Source: Zea mays | Taxonomy: Eukaryota; Streptophyta; Magnoliopsida; Poales; Poaceae | DNA: 64,000 nt | Assembly (NCBI RefSeq): GCF_902167145.1 | Contig: NC_050096.1 | Coordinates: 81,340,683 to 81,404,682 of the forward strand | Direction: 5' to 3' | In this document: positions 1 through 12,376 of the stretch, one piece after another | Position numbering within the stretch: the stretch's first letter is position 1 | Layout: every line of letters starts with the position of its first letter | Program-made: the position numbers and the translations under genes | Notes under the pieces: generated by a model | The model's database searches: none | The model's input: only the letters and a program-made list of their open reading frames with translations | Told to the model about the DNA's origin: nothing

Positions 1-979
1 TTCTCTGAAGATCCGATTCATCTTCGATGTCACTACTGCATCCTTTGCACGCCTTCGGTACTGGAGCGTCCGTGCGTGCCAGTGCTCGAGGGAACCGAAG
101 GAATCCTGTCCTATCCTACGGTGGGTGGGTGGGTCGGTGACTCGGTGCAGTGCAAGTTCTTGGTTGGCGCATCGTCAGCTTTCGGTCACAGGCACTGGCT
201 CGCCGTTGCTGTTGTTGTGGCCGACCTTGATGATGGCGCCATGAATCTGTCCGGGCCTTGCCTGCCATGCCTTGTTCGTCCGGGCATCTGAAGGGGAAAC
301 GGCCTTTTTCCCTTTCGCCGCCACTACTCGTCACGCCAACGGCGCGGCAAGGTGGGTCGACCACGGCGGCGTGTGGTGGTTTCCGAGGGCGTTTCTTTGG
401 TTACTGACTGGTCACCACCAGCCCATGCGCTGTCTGCTGCTGGCTTGGCTTGATTGAACGGTGTGGTGCGGTGGGGTGGGGGAGGATGTGTGCTCCAGTA
501 GTCCAGTGCTCCTTGTCTACTATACTAGCTAGCTAGGATCATCATCCTCGCAGACGCGACAGCTAGCACTGTTGACTCGAGACGCCAGGCCACTAGAGAC
601 CCGCGCTGTGGTTCCGAGAAACTTCTAGCCTGCTTCCCTTTTGTCGGCTAAAGGGGGCGACCGTTTTGACTGGCGGGTGCGCCGGTGTTTCTCAGGCTCT
701 CAGCGCTTCGTCCCTCCCAAGTCCCACCCAGGCCGCCAAGCCGGGGCCGGGCGAATGCCGGATGCCGCTCAGATGCCTGCCGGCCGAAACATGGCAGCAA
801 GTCAGCATTCACCAACAACACTAGCTGAGAGCCCACGGAGCGTGGCCCGTTGGCATCGCCGCTATTCTTCCCTGTCCGCGCGCCCAGCAGCACTCTTCTT
901 CCTGGTTGATTTTCCTTGCTGGGCCTTTTAGTTTGGTGTTGTGGCCCATTACAGATATTTTCTCGCCAAGAGGTCACAC
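1..979. other. Flanking sequence, no gene assigned
   Basis: GC-rich sequence with no long codon-biased reading frame and no LTR or transposon hallmark that I recognise. The short open frames (up to about 109 codons) overlap on both strands and look like chance. GGGCC and GGCCC boxes occur near 919-945, as in many plant promoters, but there is no linked gene. It is the only part of the window that looks like low-copy host DNA, and it would be the original insertion site if the LTR call at 980 is right. Confidence 0.4.
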
Positions 980-1247
980 TGTTAAGTAACCCTGGTTAGA
1001 GTTGTTTGATAAATACCGACTTTGCCCTTGAAGTGTCTCACATTTCTATATAAGTAACTTCTACACCTCCTCATAATATATAGATCAGAAAGAGGTCAGA
1101 GGCCTAACCCTATATCTTGTGTTTCGTGTGTTTCCTCTGTCATGCTTATGGGAAGGGAGACGAATCATCTACAGCTTCTTGCGCCTCTACTGCTGACAGG
1201 AGGGAAGAGAGCGGATCTGGTGATCCGTGGTAACATAGTTCTCAACA
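980..1247 (+). repeat. Putative 5' LTR of old copia element E
   Basis: The segment begins TGTTAAG and ends CTCAACA. It has a TATA box (TATATAA, 1047-1053) and is followed by CGTCATCAGCACG, a sequence I associate with the primer-binding region of many plant Ty1-copia elements. The 268-bp length fits a small copia LTR. The partner LTR is not in the window, so the boundaries rest on the TG/CA ends and the following motif only. It would be flanked on the left by cacac (975-979). Confidence 0.45.
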
Positions 1248-2784
1248 CGTCATCAGCACGCTCTACATCAACGTTGTTGCGAGATCAGATCTGCATCAAC
1301 TCTTCGTCAAGCCGGCAGGTCCTCCGGCCTAGCCGAACTGTCCTACGCGACAGACTTCGATTCCCCTCTACGCAATCGAGCGGTATGTGTTTCTAAGTAG
1401 ATTGGATATTATCCTCGATCTCGACCAGCGCGTCGTTCAACGTCTTGAACGTCATCTGCGACCGGGCGTCGGAGGTCCACTAGGGGTTGTCGCGCTGATC
1501 CGATATTCCTGCGCTTCCACGGGAATAGCGCATACAATAACCGTATAAAGCGGTGGCCAATTGCATGCATGCGTGGGAGGTGGAGGTAGTTAAGAAAAAA
1601 ACTCCCATGTGCTCTCGGGTCTCTACCGAACTCTCTTTTTTTATTGTTAAGAATTTGTGGCTAAAAATTGGCGCAATTGTTTTGTTAAAGTTTTATGAGT
1701 TTGTTACAATATAAAGTATTGTACTACCTATATATAAATTCCTATTGAATTAATCAGTTTTAACATAATTTTAATTTATATACATGCTCCATATTATTTA
1801 TTCTATTTATTTCTTGTTACAAATAACAAGTAGAATAAAACATGTTTTATGTTACAATTTCTATTTTAATTAATTATTTCCCGCAACAAATAATTAGTAA
1901 AAAATACATGTTTAAATATGGAAAATGTTTTTTGCACCTGATGTGTTATGCTCATGCAATAATTTTGGTGTCTATTTTTTTGCTTTTATTTCTCGTTGCA
2001 GATATTTAGCAGAAAATTATTAAAATGCATATAAAGTCTATATTGTCCATACTTAAATCACTCTAAATATTTGTGTTACGTTGAGCTTCAGACTTGCACC
2101 GAGCGATTAAATTATATAGTGGGTACTCGGGCGCACCGATGAGGTTGCGTTATTAATCGACTGAGTTTTGACATTGGCTAAGCATTGACTGCGCCCTGGC
2201 AACACGACGCAGTATTTGTGTCGTACGAACTTGGCTGCGTCATGTGATTGCTATGTAGCACTCTTGTTTAATCAGACAGCTCCCCTTGAGTCGAACCGCC
2301 ATCACTGAGTTGCGTATTTTTCGCGTGCCCTGTAGGCACTGTCTGTTTGTCGTGATCATCGAGCCACAATTGCGCATGTTGCGCACGTTGTGTGGACTTA
2401 TCGTGTACCCCGATTACCGAGCCATAATTGTGTCTGTTGCGCTTATTACGAAGGCTTGATGTGTTGTCGTAGCCCTGATGGTCGCACACGCGTTGACACT
2501 AGACGCTAGAGCTTGTACTCGCGTGGATTGTGGTGGGTTGTTCAAGCCCCTAAAGTCACATTATGCGCAACCTTCATAAAAAATATTGTTTGGCTCTATA
2601 TTTTATTTGATTGTGTTGTGTGGCATCATATGTTTATATATATCGCCAAGTGGCCATAACAACTATATCAAACTCTATAGTGCTTGGAAATCTAGGAAAT
2701 TAAATTGAAAACAATAAAACACAGATAAGTTAATTTTTTGTTCCCTCCCCTCATGCATAAAAGTTTTACCCGAAGTAAACCGAA
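1248..2784 (+). other. Decayed interior of element E, 5' part
   Basis: After a roughly 200-bp GC-rich start the sequence becomes AT-rich (about 1600-2080) with no coding frame. At about 2350-2460 two imperfect copies of a block of about 57 bp occur, each containing CGAGCCA(C/T)AATTG. I cannot recognise a gag domain. The stretch joins directly to 21456 once element A and its gatat duplication are removed. Confidence 0.3.
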
Positions 2785-2789
2785 GATAT

Positions 2790-4040
2790 TGAGAGCACCT
2801 AGAGGGGGGTGAATAGGTGATCCAGTAAAATTCAACACTAATAGCCACACAACTTAGTTATTAAAGTTAGAACGGCTAAGTAGCTTGAAACGAGCTCTTG
2901 TGAACACAGACAATCAAAGAGAAAGCACACAAGAGACACGTGATTTTTATCCCGTGGTTCGGCCAAGTAATACTTGCCTACTTCCACGTTGTGGCATCCC
3001 AATGGACGAGGATTGCACTCAACCCCTTTCAAGTGATCCGATGATCAACTTGAATACCACGGTTTTTCCTTTCTTTGTCTTTCTCCCGTTTGCGAGGAAT
3101 CTCCACAACTTAGAGCCTCTCGCCCTTACAATGATGATCACAAAAGATGTACGAAAGTAAGGGAAGGGAGAGCAACACACACAAGACTCAAATCCAAATC
3201 ACAATCACGCACACAAGTCACAACTTGAGCTCAAAACACAACCCACGGAGTTCACAACTCAAATGGAGCTCAAGTCACTATCACAAAGAATCAAATACGC
3301 GAAGTTGGAGTCTTGGAGTCTTAGAATGTTTCTTGTAAGCTTGGGTAGCTCCTCCATGCGCCTAGGGGTCCCTTTTATAGCCCCAAGGCCGCTAGGAGCC
3401 GTTGGAGGCCAACAAGGAAGACTATGCTTGCCTTCTGTCGGGTGGCGCACCGGACAGTCCGGTGCGCCACCGGACAATCACTGTAGACGGTCTGGTGCCG
3501 ATCTCCTTCCTATTCTAGCGCAGACGACCGTTGCATCTCCGGGCCAGATGGCGCACCGGACACTGTCCGGTGCCCACCGGACAGTCCGGTGCCCCCTGCC
3601 GACCGTTGGCGCGGGCCACGCGTCGCCCGCGGATTGCGCGGCCGACCGTTGCGCTGGCGACCGTTGGCTTCACCGGACAGTCCGGTGCATCACCGGACAG
3701 TCCGGTGAATTATAGCCGTACGCCGCCGATTTTTCCTGAGAGTGGCCTGTTCACCGGAAGCCAGCCTGGCGCACCGGACAGTCCGGTGTGCCAGACTGAG
3801 CTGAGTATTTGGCTGCTCCGAGCCAAGTCTTTTTGGTTCTTTTCTTCGTTTCTTCTCACTGTTTCTAGCACTTAGATAAAACATATTAGTACTTAAAAAC
3901 TATGTACTAAGTCTAGAAACGTACCTTCTCTTTGATTTGCACTTCTCTCTTCATTTAGAACATAAGAACTTATTTAAATGTGTTGAGCACTTAATCACCA
4001 AAACATAATAGAAATTGCCCAAGGGCACATTTCCCTTTCA
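2790..4040 (-). repeat. Element A 3' LTR
   Basis: 1251 bp. On the minus strand it begins TGAAAGGGAAATG and ends GGTGCTCTCA. The TATA box CTATAAAAGG is at 3371-3380. The U3 holds several CACCGGAC(A/T)GTCCGGTG palindromes; the longest has 12-bp arms around one central base (3444-3468), and others lie near 3555, 3575, 3673, 3691 and 3773. Such palindrome clusters are typical of Sirevirus LTRs. Confidence 0.92.
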
Positions 4041-4828
4041 ATCTCCCCCTTTTTGGTGATTTATGCCAACACATCCAAAAGCAACTAAAAGAAGTGCAAC
4101 ATCAAAGCAATTGAGAACAAAATTGTATTCGCACAAATTTTGACATATTTGGATTATTCTTTGCCACCACTTGTTTTGTTTCTTGCAAATCAAATTCATT
4201 TTCCTATCTCTAAGTCAAACACACTTGTTTAGGCACAAAGAGAGATATTCCAATGAAAAAAATGATCAAATGCCAAAAACTCCCCCTTTTTCTCATAATC
4301 ATAAATTCTCCCCCACAAGAGACCAAAATTTGCAATAAGAGTATTTTGGACAAATCAAAAAATTCTAACTCTACTATTTTCAAAATTCTCAAGTGGTAGC
4401 TGATCCATTTGCTTTGGCCTTAATTTCTCCCCCTTTGGCATCAAGCACCAAAACAGGATCATTCTTGGCCCTTTAACCCCATTGCCTCACCAAAATTGTC
4501 AATTAAGAGAAAAAAGGCAATAAGAGCATAAGAATGAACTTGGAGGTGAGTACACTAATACCAGAGTGCAGTGGAAGTCTTTGCATGGTCCAAGTTCACC
4601 TTTCCCTTTCAATGCACCTTTGAGACTACATCAAGTATACTCAAACACAAAGGTTAGTCTCAAAGGGTCAAGTTGTAGCACATCTCCCCCTAAATATGTG
4701 CATCATTCACACATGGACTTGTGAGGTCCGGGGATCCCTTGCACAACTTGAGCACCATAAATAAGCAACAAATTGCATAAATGTATAAGTAACATGATCA
4801 AAGGCATAAAACACATGTATGCTATAGA
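4041..4828 (-). promoter_or_regulatory. Element A PPT and multiple polypurine tracts
   Basis: The primary PPT (AAAAAGGGGGAGAT on the minus strand) abuts the 3' LTR at 4041-4055. Further G-rich purine tracts (CTCCCCC on the plus strand) occur near 4280, 4308, 4427 and 4684. Repeated PPTs between pol and the 3' LTR are a known Sirevirus trait. No envelope-like reading frame is present in these roughly 790 bp. Confidence 0.75.
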
Positions 4829-7800
4829 TCAATCCAAGTTTCGCGAATCTAAGACATTTAGCTCACTACACAACCTGCAAAAGGTTTTCTCATCTAATGG
4901 CTTGGTAAATATATCGGCTAGCTGGTTCTCGGTGCTAATATGGAAAATCTCGATATCTCCCTTTTGCTGGTGGTCTCTCAGAAAGTGATGCCAGATGTCT
5001 ATGTGCTTAGTGCGGCTGTGTTCAACAGAATTATCCGCTATGCGGATTGCACTCTCATTGTCACATAGGAGTGGGACTTTGCTCAGATTGTAGCCAAAGT
5101 CCTGGAGGGTTTGCCTCATCCAAAGTAGTTGCGCGCAACACTGTCCTGTGGCAACATACTCGGCCTCAGCGGTGGATAGGGCAACAGAGGTTTGTTTCTT
5201 TGAGCTCCAAGACACCAGGACCTTCCTAGGAATTGGCACGTCCCTGATGTACTCTTCCTATCAACCTTGCATCCAGCATAGTCGGAGTCTGAATATCCAA
5301 TTAAGTCAAAGGTAGACCCCTTTGGATACCAGATCCCGAAGCAAGGCGTAGAAACTAAATATCTAAGAATCCGCTTAACGGCCACAAGGTGACATTCCCT
5401 TGGGTCGGATTGATATCTAGCACACATGCATACGCTAAGCATAATATCCGGTCTACTAGCACATAAATAAAGTAATGACCCTATCATAGACCGGTATGCC
5501 TTTTGATCAACGGACTTACCTCCTTTGTTGAGGTCGACATGTCCGTCGGTTCCCATAGGTGTCTTCGCGGGCTTGGCGTCGTTCATCCCAAACCGCTTGA
5601 GAAGATCTTGAGTGTACTTTGTTTGGGAGATGAAGGTGCCGTCCTTGAGTTGCTTCACTTGGAACCCAAGGAAGTAGTTCAACTCGCCCATCATTGACAT
5701 CTCAAACTTTTGAGTCATCACCCTGCTAAACTCCTCACAAGACTTTTGGTTAGTAGAACCAAATATTATGTCATCGACATAAATTTTGCACACAAAAAGA
5801 TCACCATCACATGTCTTAGTGAAAAGAGTGGGATCGACTTTCCCAACCTTGAAAGCATTATAAATTAAGAAATCTCTAAGGCATTCATACCATGCTCTTG
5901 GGGCTTGCTTAAGTCCATAGAGCGCCTTAGAGAGCTTAAACACATGGTCGGGGTACCTGTCATCCTCAAAGCCAGGGGGTTGTTCCACGTACACCTCCTC
6001 CTTGATTGGCCCGTTGAGGAAAGTGCTCTTCACATCCATTTGAAATAACCTGAAAGAGTGGTGAGCGGCATAGACTAATAATATTCTAATAGACTCTAGC
6101 CTAGCCATAGGAGCAAAAGTCTCCTCGAAATCCACACCTGCGACTTGGGCATAACCTTTTGCCACAAGTCGAGCCTTGTTTCTTGTCACCACCCCGTGCT
6201 CGTCTTGCTTGTTGCGGAACACCCAATTGGTTCCCACAATATTTTGCTTGGGACGTGGCACTAGGCTCCAAACTTCATTCCTCTTGAAGTTGTTGAGCTC
6301 TTCCTGCATGGCCAACACCCAGTCCGGATCTTGCAAGGCCTCTTCTACCCTGAAAGGCTCAATAGAAGAGACAAACGAGTATTGCTCACAAAAATTAGCT
6401 AAACGTGAGCGAGTTGTTACTCCCTTGCTTATGTCACCCATAATCTGATCGACAGGGTGATTTCTTTGAATCGTCGCTCGGACTTGAGTTGGAGGGGCCA
6501 GTGGTGCTTCTTCCTCCAAAACTTGTTCTCCTTGTGCTCCCCCTTGATCACACGCCTCTTCTTGAGAAACCTGTTTATCATCTTGAGTAAGGGGGTGCAC
6601 CATTGTTGAGGAAGAAGGTTGATCTTGCTCTTGTTGTTCCTGTGGTCGCACATCTCCAATCGCCATGGTGAGTATTGTGGCCGTTGGAACATCATCTTCA
6701 TCTATGTCATCAAGATCAACTTGATCTCTTGGAGAGCCAGTAGTCTCATCAAATACAACGTCGCTAAAGACTTCAACCAAACCTGATGATTTGTTGAAGA
6801 CTCTATACGCCTTTGTATTTGAGTCATACCCTAGTAAAAACCCTTCTACAGCTTTGGGAGCAAATTTGGAATGTCTACCTTTCTTCACCAAAATGTAGCA
6901 TTTGCTCCCAAATACACGAAAGTAAGAGACATTGGGTTTGTTACCGGTAAGAAGTTCGTAGGAGGTCTTCTTGAGGAGACGATGCAGATAGAGCCAGTTT
7001 ATGGCGTGGCAAGCTGTGTTCACAGCTTCCGACCAAAACCACTCGGGCATCTTGAACTCTCCAAGCATCGTCCTTGCCATGTCAATAAGCGTCCTGTTCT
7101 TCCTCTCTACCACGCCGTTTTGCTGTGGTGTGTAGGGAGCGGAGAACTCATGCTTGACACCATCCTCCTCAAGATACTCCTCAACTTGTAAGTTCTTGAA
7201 CTCGGACCCGTTGTCGCTCCTTATCTTTTTCACCTTGAGCTCAAATTCGTTTTGAGCCCTCCTTAGAAAGCGCTTTAGGGTCCCTTGGGTTTCTGATTTA
7301 TCCTGCAAAAAGAACACCCAAGTGAAGCGGGAAAAGTCATCTATAATTACAAGACCATACTTACTTCCCTCGATGCTAAGGTAGGTGACGGGTCCAAAGA
7401 GGTCCATGTGAAGAAGCTCCAGTGGTCTTGATGTTGTCATCACATTCTTGCTATGATGAGTGCTTCCCACTTGTTTCCCTGCCTGACAAGCTGCACAAGG
7501 TCTATCTTTTTCGAAGCAGGCATTGGTTAGTCCTAACACATGTTCTCCCTTTAGAAGTTTATGAAGGTTCTTCATCCCAACATGTGCTAGACGGCGATGC
7601 CGCAGCCAGCCCATACTAGTCTTAGCTATTAAGCATGCATCTAGATCGGCCTCCTCTTTCGAAAAATCAACTAAGTAGAGTTTGCCGTCTAGTACACCCT
7701 TAAATGCTAATGAACCATCACTCCTTCTAAAGTCAGAAACATCTATATTTGTAAATAGACAATTATAACCCATGTTACATAATTGACTCACAGACAATAA

Positions 7801-8037
7801 GTTGTACCCGAGCGATTCAACTAAGAACACATTGGAGATAGAATGCTCGGATGTAATGGCTATCTTTCCCAATACTTTAACCTTGCCTTGGTTCCCATCT
7901 CCAAAGATGATCGAATCCTGGGAATCCTTGTTCTTGACGTAGGAGGTGAACATCTTCTTCTCCCCCGTCATGTGGTTTGTGCATCCGCTGTCGATAATCC
8001 AGCTTGAGCCCCCGGATGCATAAACCTGCAAGCTAAT
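4829..8037 (-). pseudogene. pol: Element A pol (protease-integrase-RT-RNase H), frameshifted
   Basis: The main frame 5116-8031 encodes 971 residues in Ty1-copia order. The protease motif IDSG is at about residue 13-16, followed by the GAG-pre-integrase region at about 120-190. The integrase core has HMDLFG, SDNGSEF and [16 protein letters not shown] shows YVDDIIFG at about residue 748 (5762-5783), and RNase H shows [19 protein letters not shown] at about 912. One C appears lost in a C-run near 5218-5222, so the RNase H end continues in another frame (4829-5239) and stops after DSRNLD. Apart from this single shift the frame is long and open, so the copy was recently functional. The protein would process Gag, reverse transcribe and integrate the element. 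Confidence 0.9.
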
Positions 8038-10330
8038 TTACACTTGGGTTTTAGGTACCCAACTCTTGTTGGGTCCTACAAGGTTAGTCATAATAGCCTT
8101 TGGAACCCAAATACAAGTCTTATCTCCCTTGCATTTGGATCCCAACTTCCTAGCAACTACTTTTTCATTCTTACAAAAAATTGCAAAAGAAGTATTGCAA
8201 GCATGGTAAATAGTAGAAGGTTCATTACATACTCTCCTAGGCACTTGATGCACAACATGATTTCTCCTAGGCTTACTTCTACCATGCACAAAAGTAGAGC
8301 TAGAAGCAAACATAGCATGTGAATTAAACGCATCATAACTCCTATATAATGAGCATTTCTAGAAAATTTTCTATCATAAATGTAAGCATGACATTTTTGA
8401 GAACTACTAGCCATAGGAGCCTTCCCTTTCTCCTTGTTGAGAACGGGAGCCTTTCGGCTTGTTAAGTTCTTGGTTTCTTTTCGAAAACCAAGTCCATCCT
8501 TAATAGAGGGGTGTCTACCAACGGTGTAGGCATCCCTAGCAAATTTTAATTGATCAAAATTAAGTTTGCAAGTCTTAAGTTGAGCATTAAGACTTGCCAC
8601 CTCATCATTTAATTTGGTGATAGACATAAGGTGTTCATCACAATCATCAACATCAAACTCCTTACATCTATTACAAATACTAACATGCTCTACACATGAA
8701 CTAGATTTATTTGCTTCCTCTAGCTTAGAATTTAAATCATCATTTACACTCTTTAAACTAAACACAGTTTCATGGCAAGCAGATAACTCAGAAGATAGCA
8801 TTTCATTTCTCTTAATCTCTAGAGCAAGAGATTTTTGCACACTAACAAACTTATCATGCTCCTCATATAAATTATCCTCTTGTTTTTCTAACAATCTATT
8901 CTTTTCATTTAGAGCATCAATTAATTCATTGATCTTTTCTACATTAGCTCTATCTAAACCTTTGAACAAGCTAGAGTAATCTACTTCATCATCACTAGAA
9001 TCCTCATCACTAGAAGTAGAGTACTTAGGGGAATCTCGACCACTTACCTTCTTCTTCTTGGCCATGAGGCAAGTGTGGCGTTCGTTGGGGAAGAGCGAAG
9101 ACTTGTTGAAGGCCGAGGCTGCCAATCCTTCATCGTCAGAGTCGGATGAAGAGCAGTCTAAATCCCATTCTTTGCCAAGATGGGCCTCGCCTTTTGCCTT
9201 CCTATAGCTTTTCTTCTTCTCCTTCTTCCCATGTCTTTCTTCCCCCTAGTCATTTTCATTATCGGGACATTGAGCAATAAAATGACCGGTCTTACCGCAT
9301 TTGAAGCAGGAGCGCTTTCCCTTTGTCTTATTCTTGTTGGGGTACTCCTTGCGTCCTTTTAGTGCGGTCTTGAAGCGCTTGATGATAAGCGCCATCTCAT
9401 CTTCATTGAGGCCAGCGGCCTCCACTTGTGCCACATTGCTTGGTAGCGTCTCCCTGCTGCTGGTTGCTTTGAGGGCAACGGTTTGAGGCTCGTGGACGGT
9501 TAGTGGACCGTTTAGAGCATCGTCCACATATCGAGCCTTTTTCACCATCATGCGCCCGCTCACAAACTTCCCAAGAATCTCCTCGGCCGTCATCTTGGTG
9601 TACCTGGGATTCTCACGAATAAGGTTGACAAGATGGGGGTCAATTACCATAAATTACCTTAGCATTAGTCGGACGACGTCGTGGTCCGTCGATCTTGTGC
9701 TTCCATAGCTCCTAATCTTGTTGACCAGGGTCTTGAGCCTGTTGTATGTTTGTGTTGGCTCCTCTCCCCTGATCATCGCGAATCTTCTCAGCTCGCCTTC
9801 CACCAACTCCAATTTGGTGATCATGGTGGTGTCGTTTCCCTCATGTGATATCTTGAGGGTATCCCAAATTTGATTAGCGTTGTCCAAGCCGCTCACCTTG
9901 TTGTATTCATCCCTGCACAAGAATGCTGGCAAAACAGTAGTAGCTTGTGCATTCTTATGAATTTTCTCATTAATAAACACAGGGTTATCCGTACTATCGA
10001 AATGCATTCCATTTTTAACTATCTCCCAAATACTAGGATGGAGAGAAAATAAATGACTACGCATTTTGTGACTCCAAAAGGAGTAGTCTTCTCCATCAAA
10101 GTGTGGAGGTTTACCGAGTGGAATTGAAAGCAAATGGGCATTGGAATTGAATGGAATACAAGAATAATCAAATGAATAGTTTTGATTAACCGGTTTATTT
10201 TTAGACGAGTCATCGTCGTCGTCGTCTCTTGGTGAGGAAGAGGAGGCGTCGCTATCGTAGTAGATGATCTTCTTGATGCGCCTCTTCTTCTTCCCGTCCC
10301 TCTTCTTGTGACTCGATCCTGAGTCAGTGG
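8038..10330 (-). pseudogene. gag: Element A gag, main part
   Basis: This is the nucleocapsid and capsid polyprotein of A. It continues from the short N-terminal piece at 20062-20137, the two being separated by element B. It contains the copia capsid region (about 9660-10150), the zinc knuckle CFKCGKTGHFIAQC (about 9265-9310), and a long coiled-coil-like C-terminal extension (8340-9125) typical of Sirevirus Gag. Breaks: an in-frame TAA at 9654-9656 where B and related copies read Ser, an in-frame TAG at 9246-9248 that probably replaced a Gln CAG, and a frameshift near 8330-8350. The frame ends at TAA 8038-8040, just before pol. Confidence 0.88.
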
Positions 10331-11553
10331 TGAAAGTCGCCTAGAGGGGGGGGGGTGAATAGGCAAATCTGAAATTTATAAAGTTTAAGCACAACTACAA
10401 GCCGGGGTTAGCGTTAGAAATATGATCGAGTCCGAAAGAGAGGGCGAAAACAAATCATAAGCAAATAAGAGCGGATGACACAGTGATTTGTTTTACCGAG
10501 GTTCGGTTCTTGCAAACCTACTCCCCGTTGAGGTGGTCACAAAGACCGGGTCTCTTTCAACCCTTTCCCTCTCTCAAACGGTCACCTAGACCGAGTGAGC
10601 TTCTCTTCTCAATCAATTGGGACACTTAGTCCCCGCAAGGACCACCACACAATTTGTGTCTCTTGCTTTGATTACAAAGAACTTGGAAGCAAGAATAGAG
10701 GAAGAAGAAAAGTGATCCAAGCGCAAGAGCTCAAAAGAACACAACAAAATTCTCTCTTCTAGTCACTAATTGCTTTGAGTGGAATTGGGACTTGGAGAGA
10801 TTTTGATTCACTCTATTTGTGTCTTGTATTGAATGCACTAGCTCTTGTATTGAATGTGTTGGCTGAAAACTTGGATGCCTTGAAGTGTTGGTGGTTGGGG
10901 GTATTTATAGCCCCAACCACCAAAGTGGCCGTTGGGGAAGGCTGCTGTCAAAGGGCGCACCGGACACTGTCCGGTGCGCCAGCCACGTCACCCAACCATT
11001 AGGGTTCGACCGTTGGAGCTTCTGACATGTGGGCCATCGGACAGTCCGGTGTTGCACCGGACAGGTCCTGTTCACTGTCTGGTGCGCCATCTGGCGCCTG
11101 CTCTGGCTCTGCGCGCGCAATCGCGCACTGTTCACTGTTCATTGTTGCTTTTGCAGACGACCGTTGGCGCAGTTAGCCGTTGCTCCGCTGACACACCGGA
11201 CAGTCCGGTGCTACACCGGACAGTCCGGTGAATTATAGCGGAGTGGCTCCCAGAAAACCCGAAGCTAGCAAGTTTGAGATGATCCACCCTGGTGCACCGG
11301 ACACTGTCCGGTGGTGCACCGGACACTGTCCGCTGGCACACCAGATAGTCCGGTGTGCCAGACCAGGGCAGCCTTCGGTTGTCTTTTGCTCTTTTTATTT
11401 GAACCCATTCTTGGACTTTTTATTGGTTTGTGTTGAACCTTTGGCACCTGTAGAACTTATAATCTAGAGCAAACTAGTTAGTCCAATTATTTGTGTTGGG
11501 CAATTCAACCACCAAAATCATTTAGGAAAAGGTGTGAGCCTATTTCCCTTTCA
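10331..11553 (-). repeat. Element B 3' LTR
   Basis: 1223 bp with a TATA box (CTATAAATAC, 10901-10910). Copies of the CACCGGAC...GTCCGGTG palindrome lie near 10957, 11038, 11193, 11214, 11294 and 11316. Confidence 0.92.
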
Positions 11554-12376
11554 ATCTCCCCCCTTTTGGTGATTGATGCCAACACAAACCAAAGCAAATA
11601 TATAAGTGCAGAATTGAACTAGTTTGCATAAGGTAAGTCCAAAGGTTACTTTAGAATTAAACCAATATACATTTCATAAGATATGCATGGATGCTTTCTT
11701 CATATTTAACATTTTGGACCACGCTTGCACCACTTGTTTCGTTTTTGCAAACTCTTTTGGAAATTCTTTTCAAAGTCTTTTTGCAAATAGTCAAAGGCAA
11801 ATGAATAAGATTTCGAGAAGCATTTTCAAGATTTGAAATTTTCTCCCCCTGTTTCAAATGCTTTTCCTTTGACTAAACAAAACTCCCCCTCAATGAAATT
11901 CTCCTCTTAGTGTTCAAGAGGGTTTTAGATACTAATTTTGAAAGGGGTCATACCAATTTGAAATTATATCAAAAATAAGATACTCATTTGAAAAACTTCT
12001 TTAATACAAATTGAAAGAACATAATTTTTGAAATTGGTGGTGGTGCGGTCCTTTTGCTTTGGGCTAATACTTTCTCCCCCTTTGGCATGAATCACCAAAA
12101 ATGGATACTTGTGAGTGAAATATAAGCCCTTTTTTAAACTCTCTCCCCCTTTGGCAAATAATATAAGAGTGAAGATTATACCAAATTGAAGAGCGGTGCG
12201 GAGTCACGGCGAAGGATGAATAATTCGATGGAGTCGAGTGGAAGCCTTGTCTTCGCCGAAGACTCCATTTCCCTTTCAATCTATGACTTAGCATAAGAAT
12301 ACACTTGAAAATACATTAGTCATAGCATATGAAAGAGATGATCAAAGATATATAAATGAACTATGTGTGCAAAGTA
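11554..12376 (-). promoter_or_regulatory. Element B PPT and multiple polypurine tracts
   Basis: The primary PPT (AAAAGGGGGGAGAT on the minus strand) abuts the 3' LTR. Additional CTCCCCC tracts on the plus strand occur near 11841, 11881, 12073 and 12142, the same iterated arrangement as in A. No coding frame is seen in this stretch. Confidence 0.72.

Noticed and set aside
116..977. Open frames of 60-109 codons near the left end
   Set aside because: They overlap on both strands, with no codon bias, homology or splice context.
3259..3884. Frames of up to 150 codons inside Sirevirus LTRs (repeated PDSPV/RTVRC-like peptides)
   Set aside because: They are translations of the CACCGGAC palindromes, present in several frames on both strands.
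4041..4828. Envelope-like gene between pol and 3' LTR of A
   Set aside because: Some Sireviruses have one, but here all frames are short and the stretch holds only polypurine tracts.
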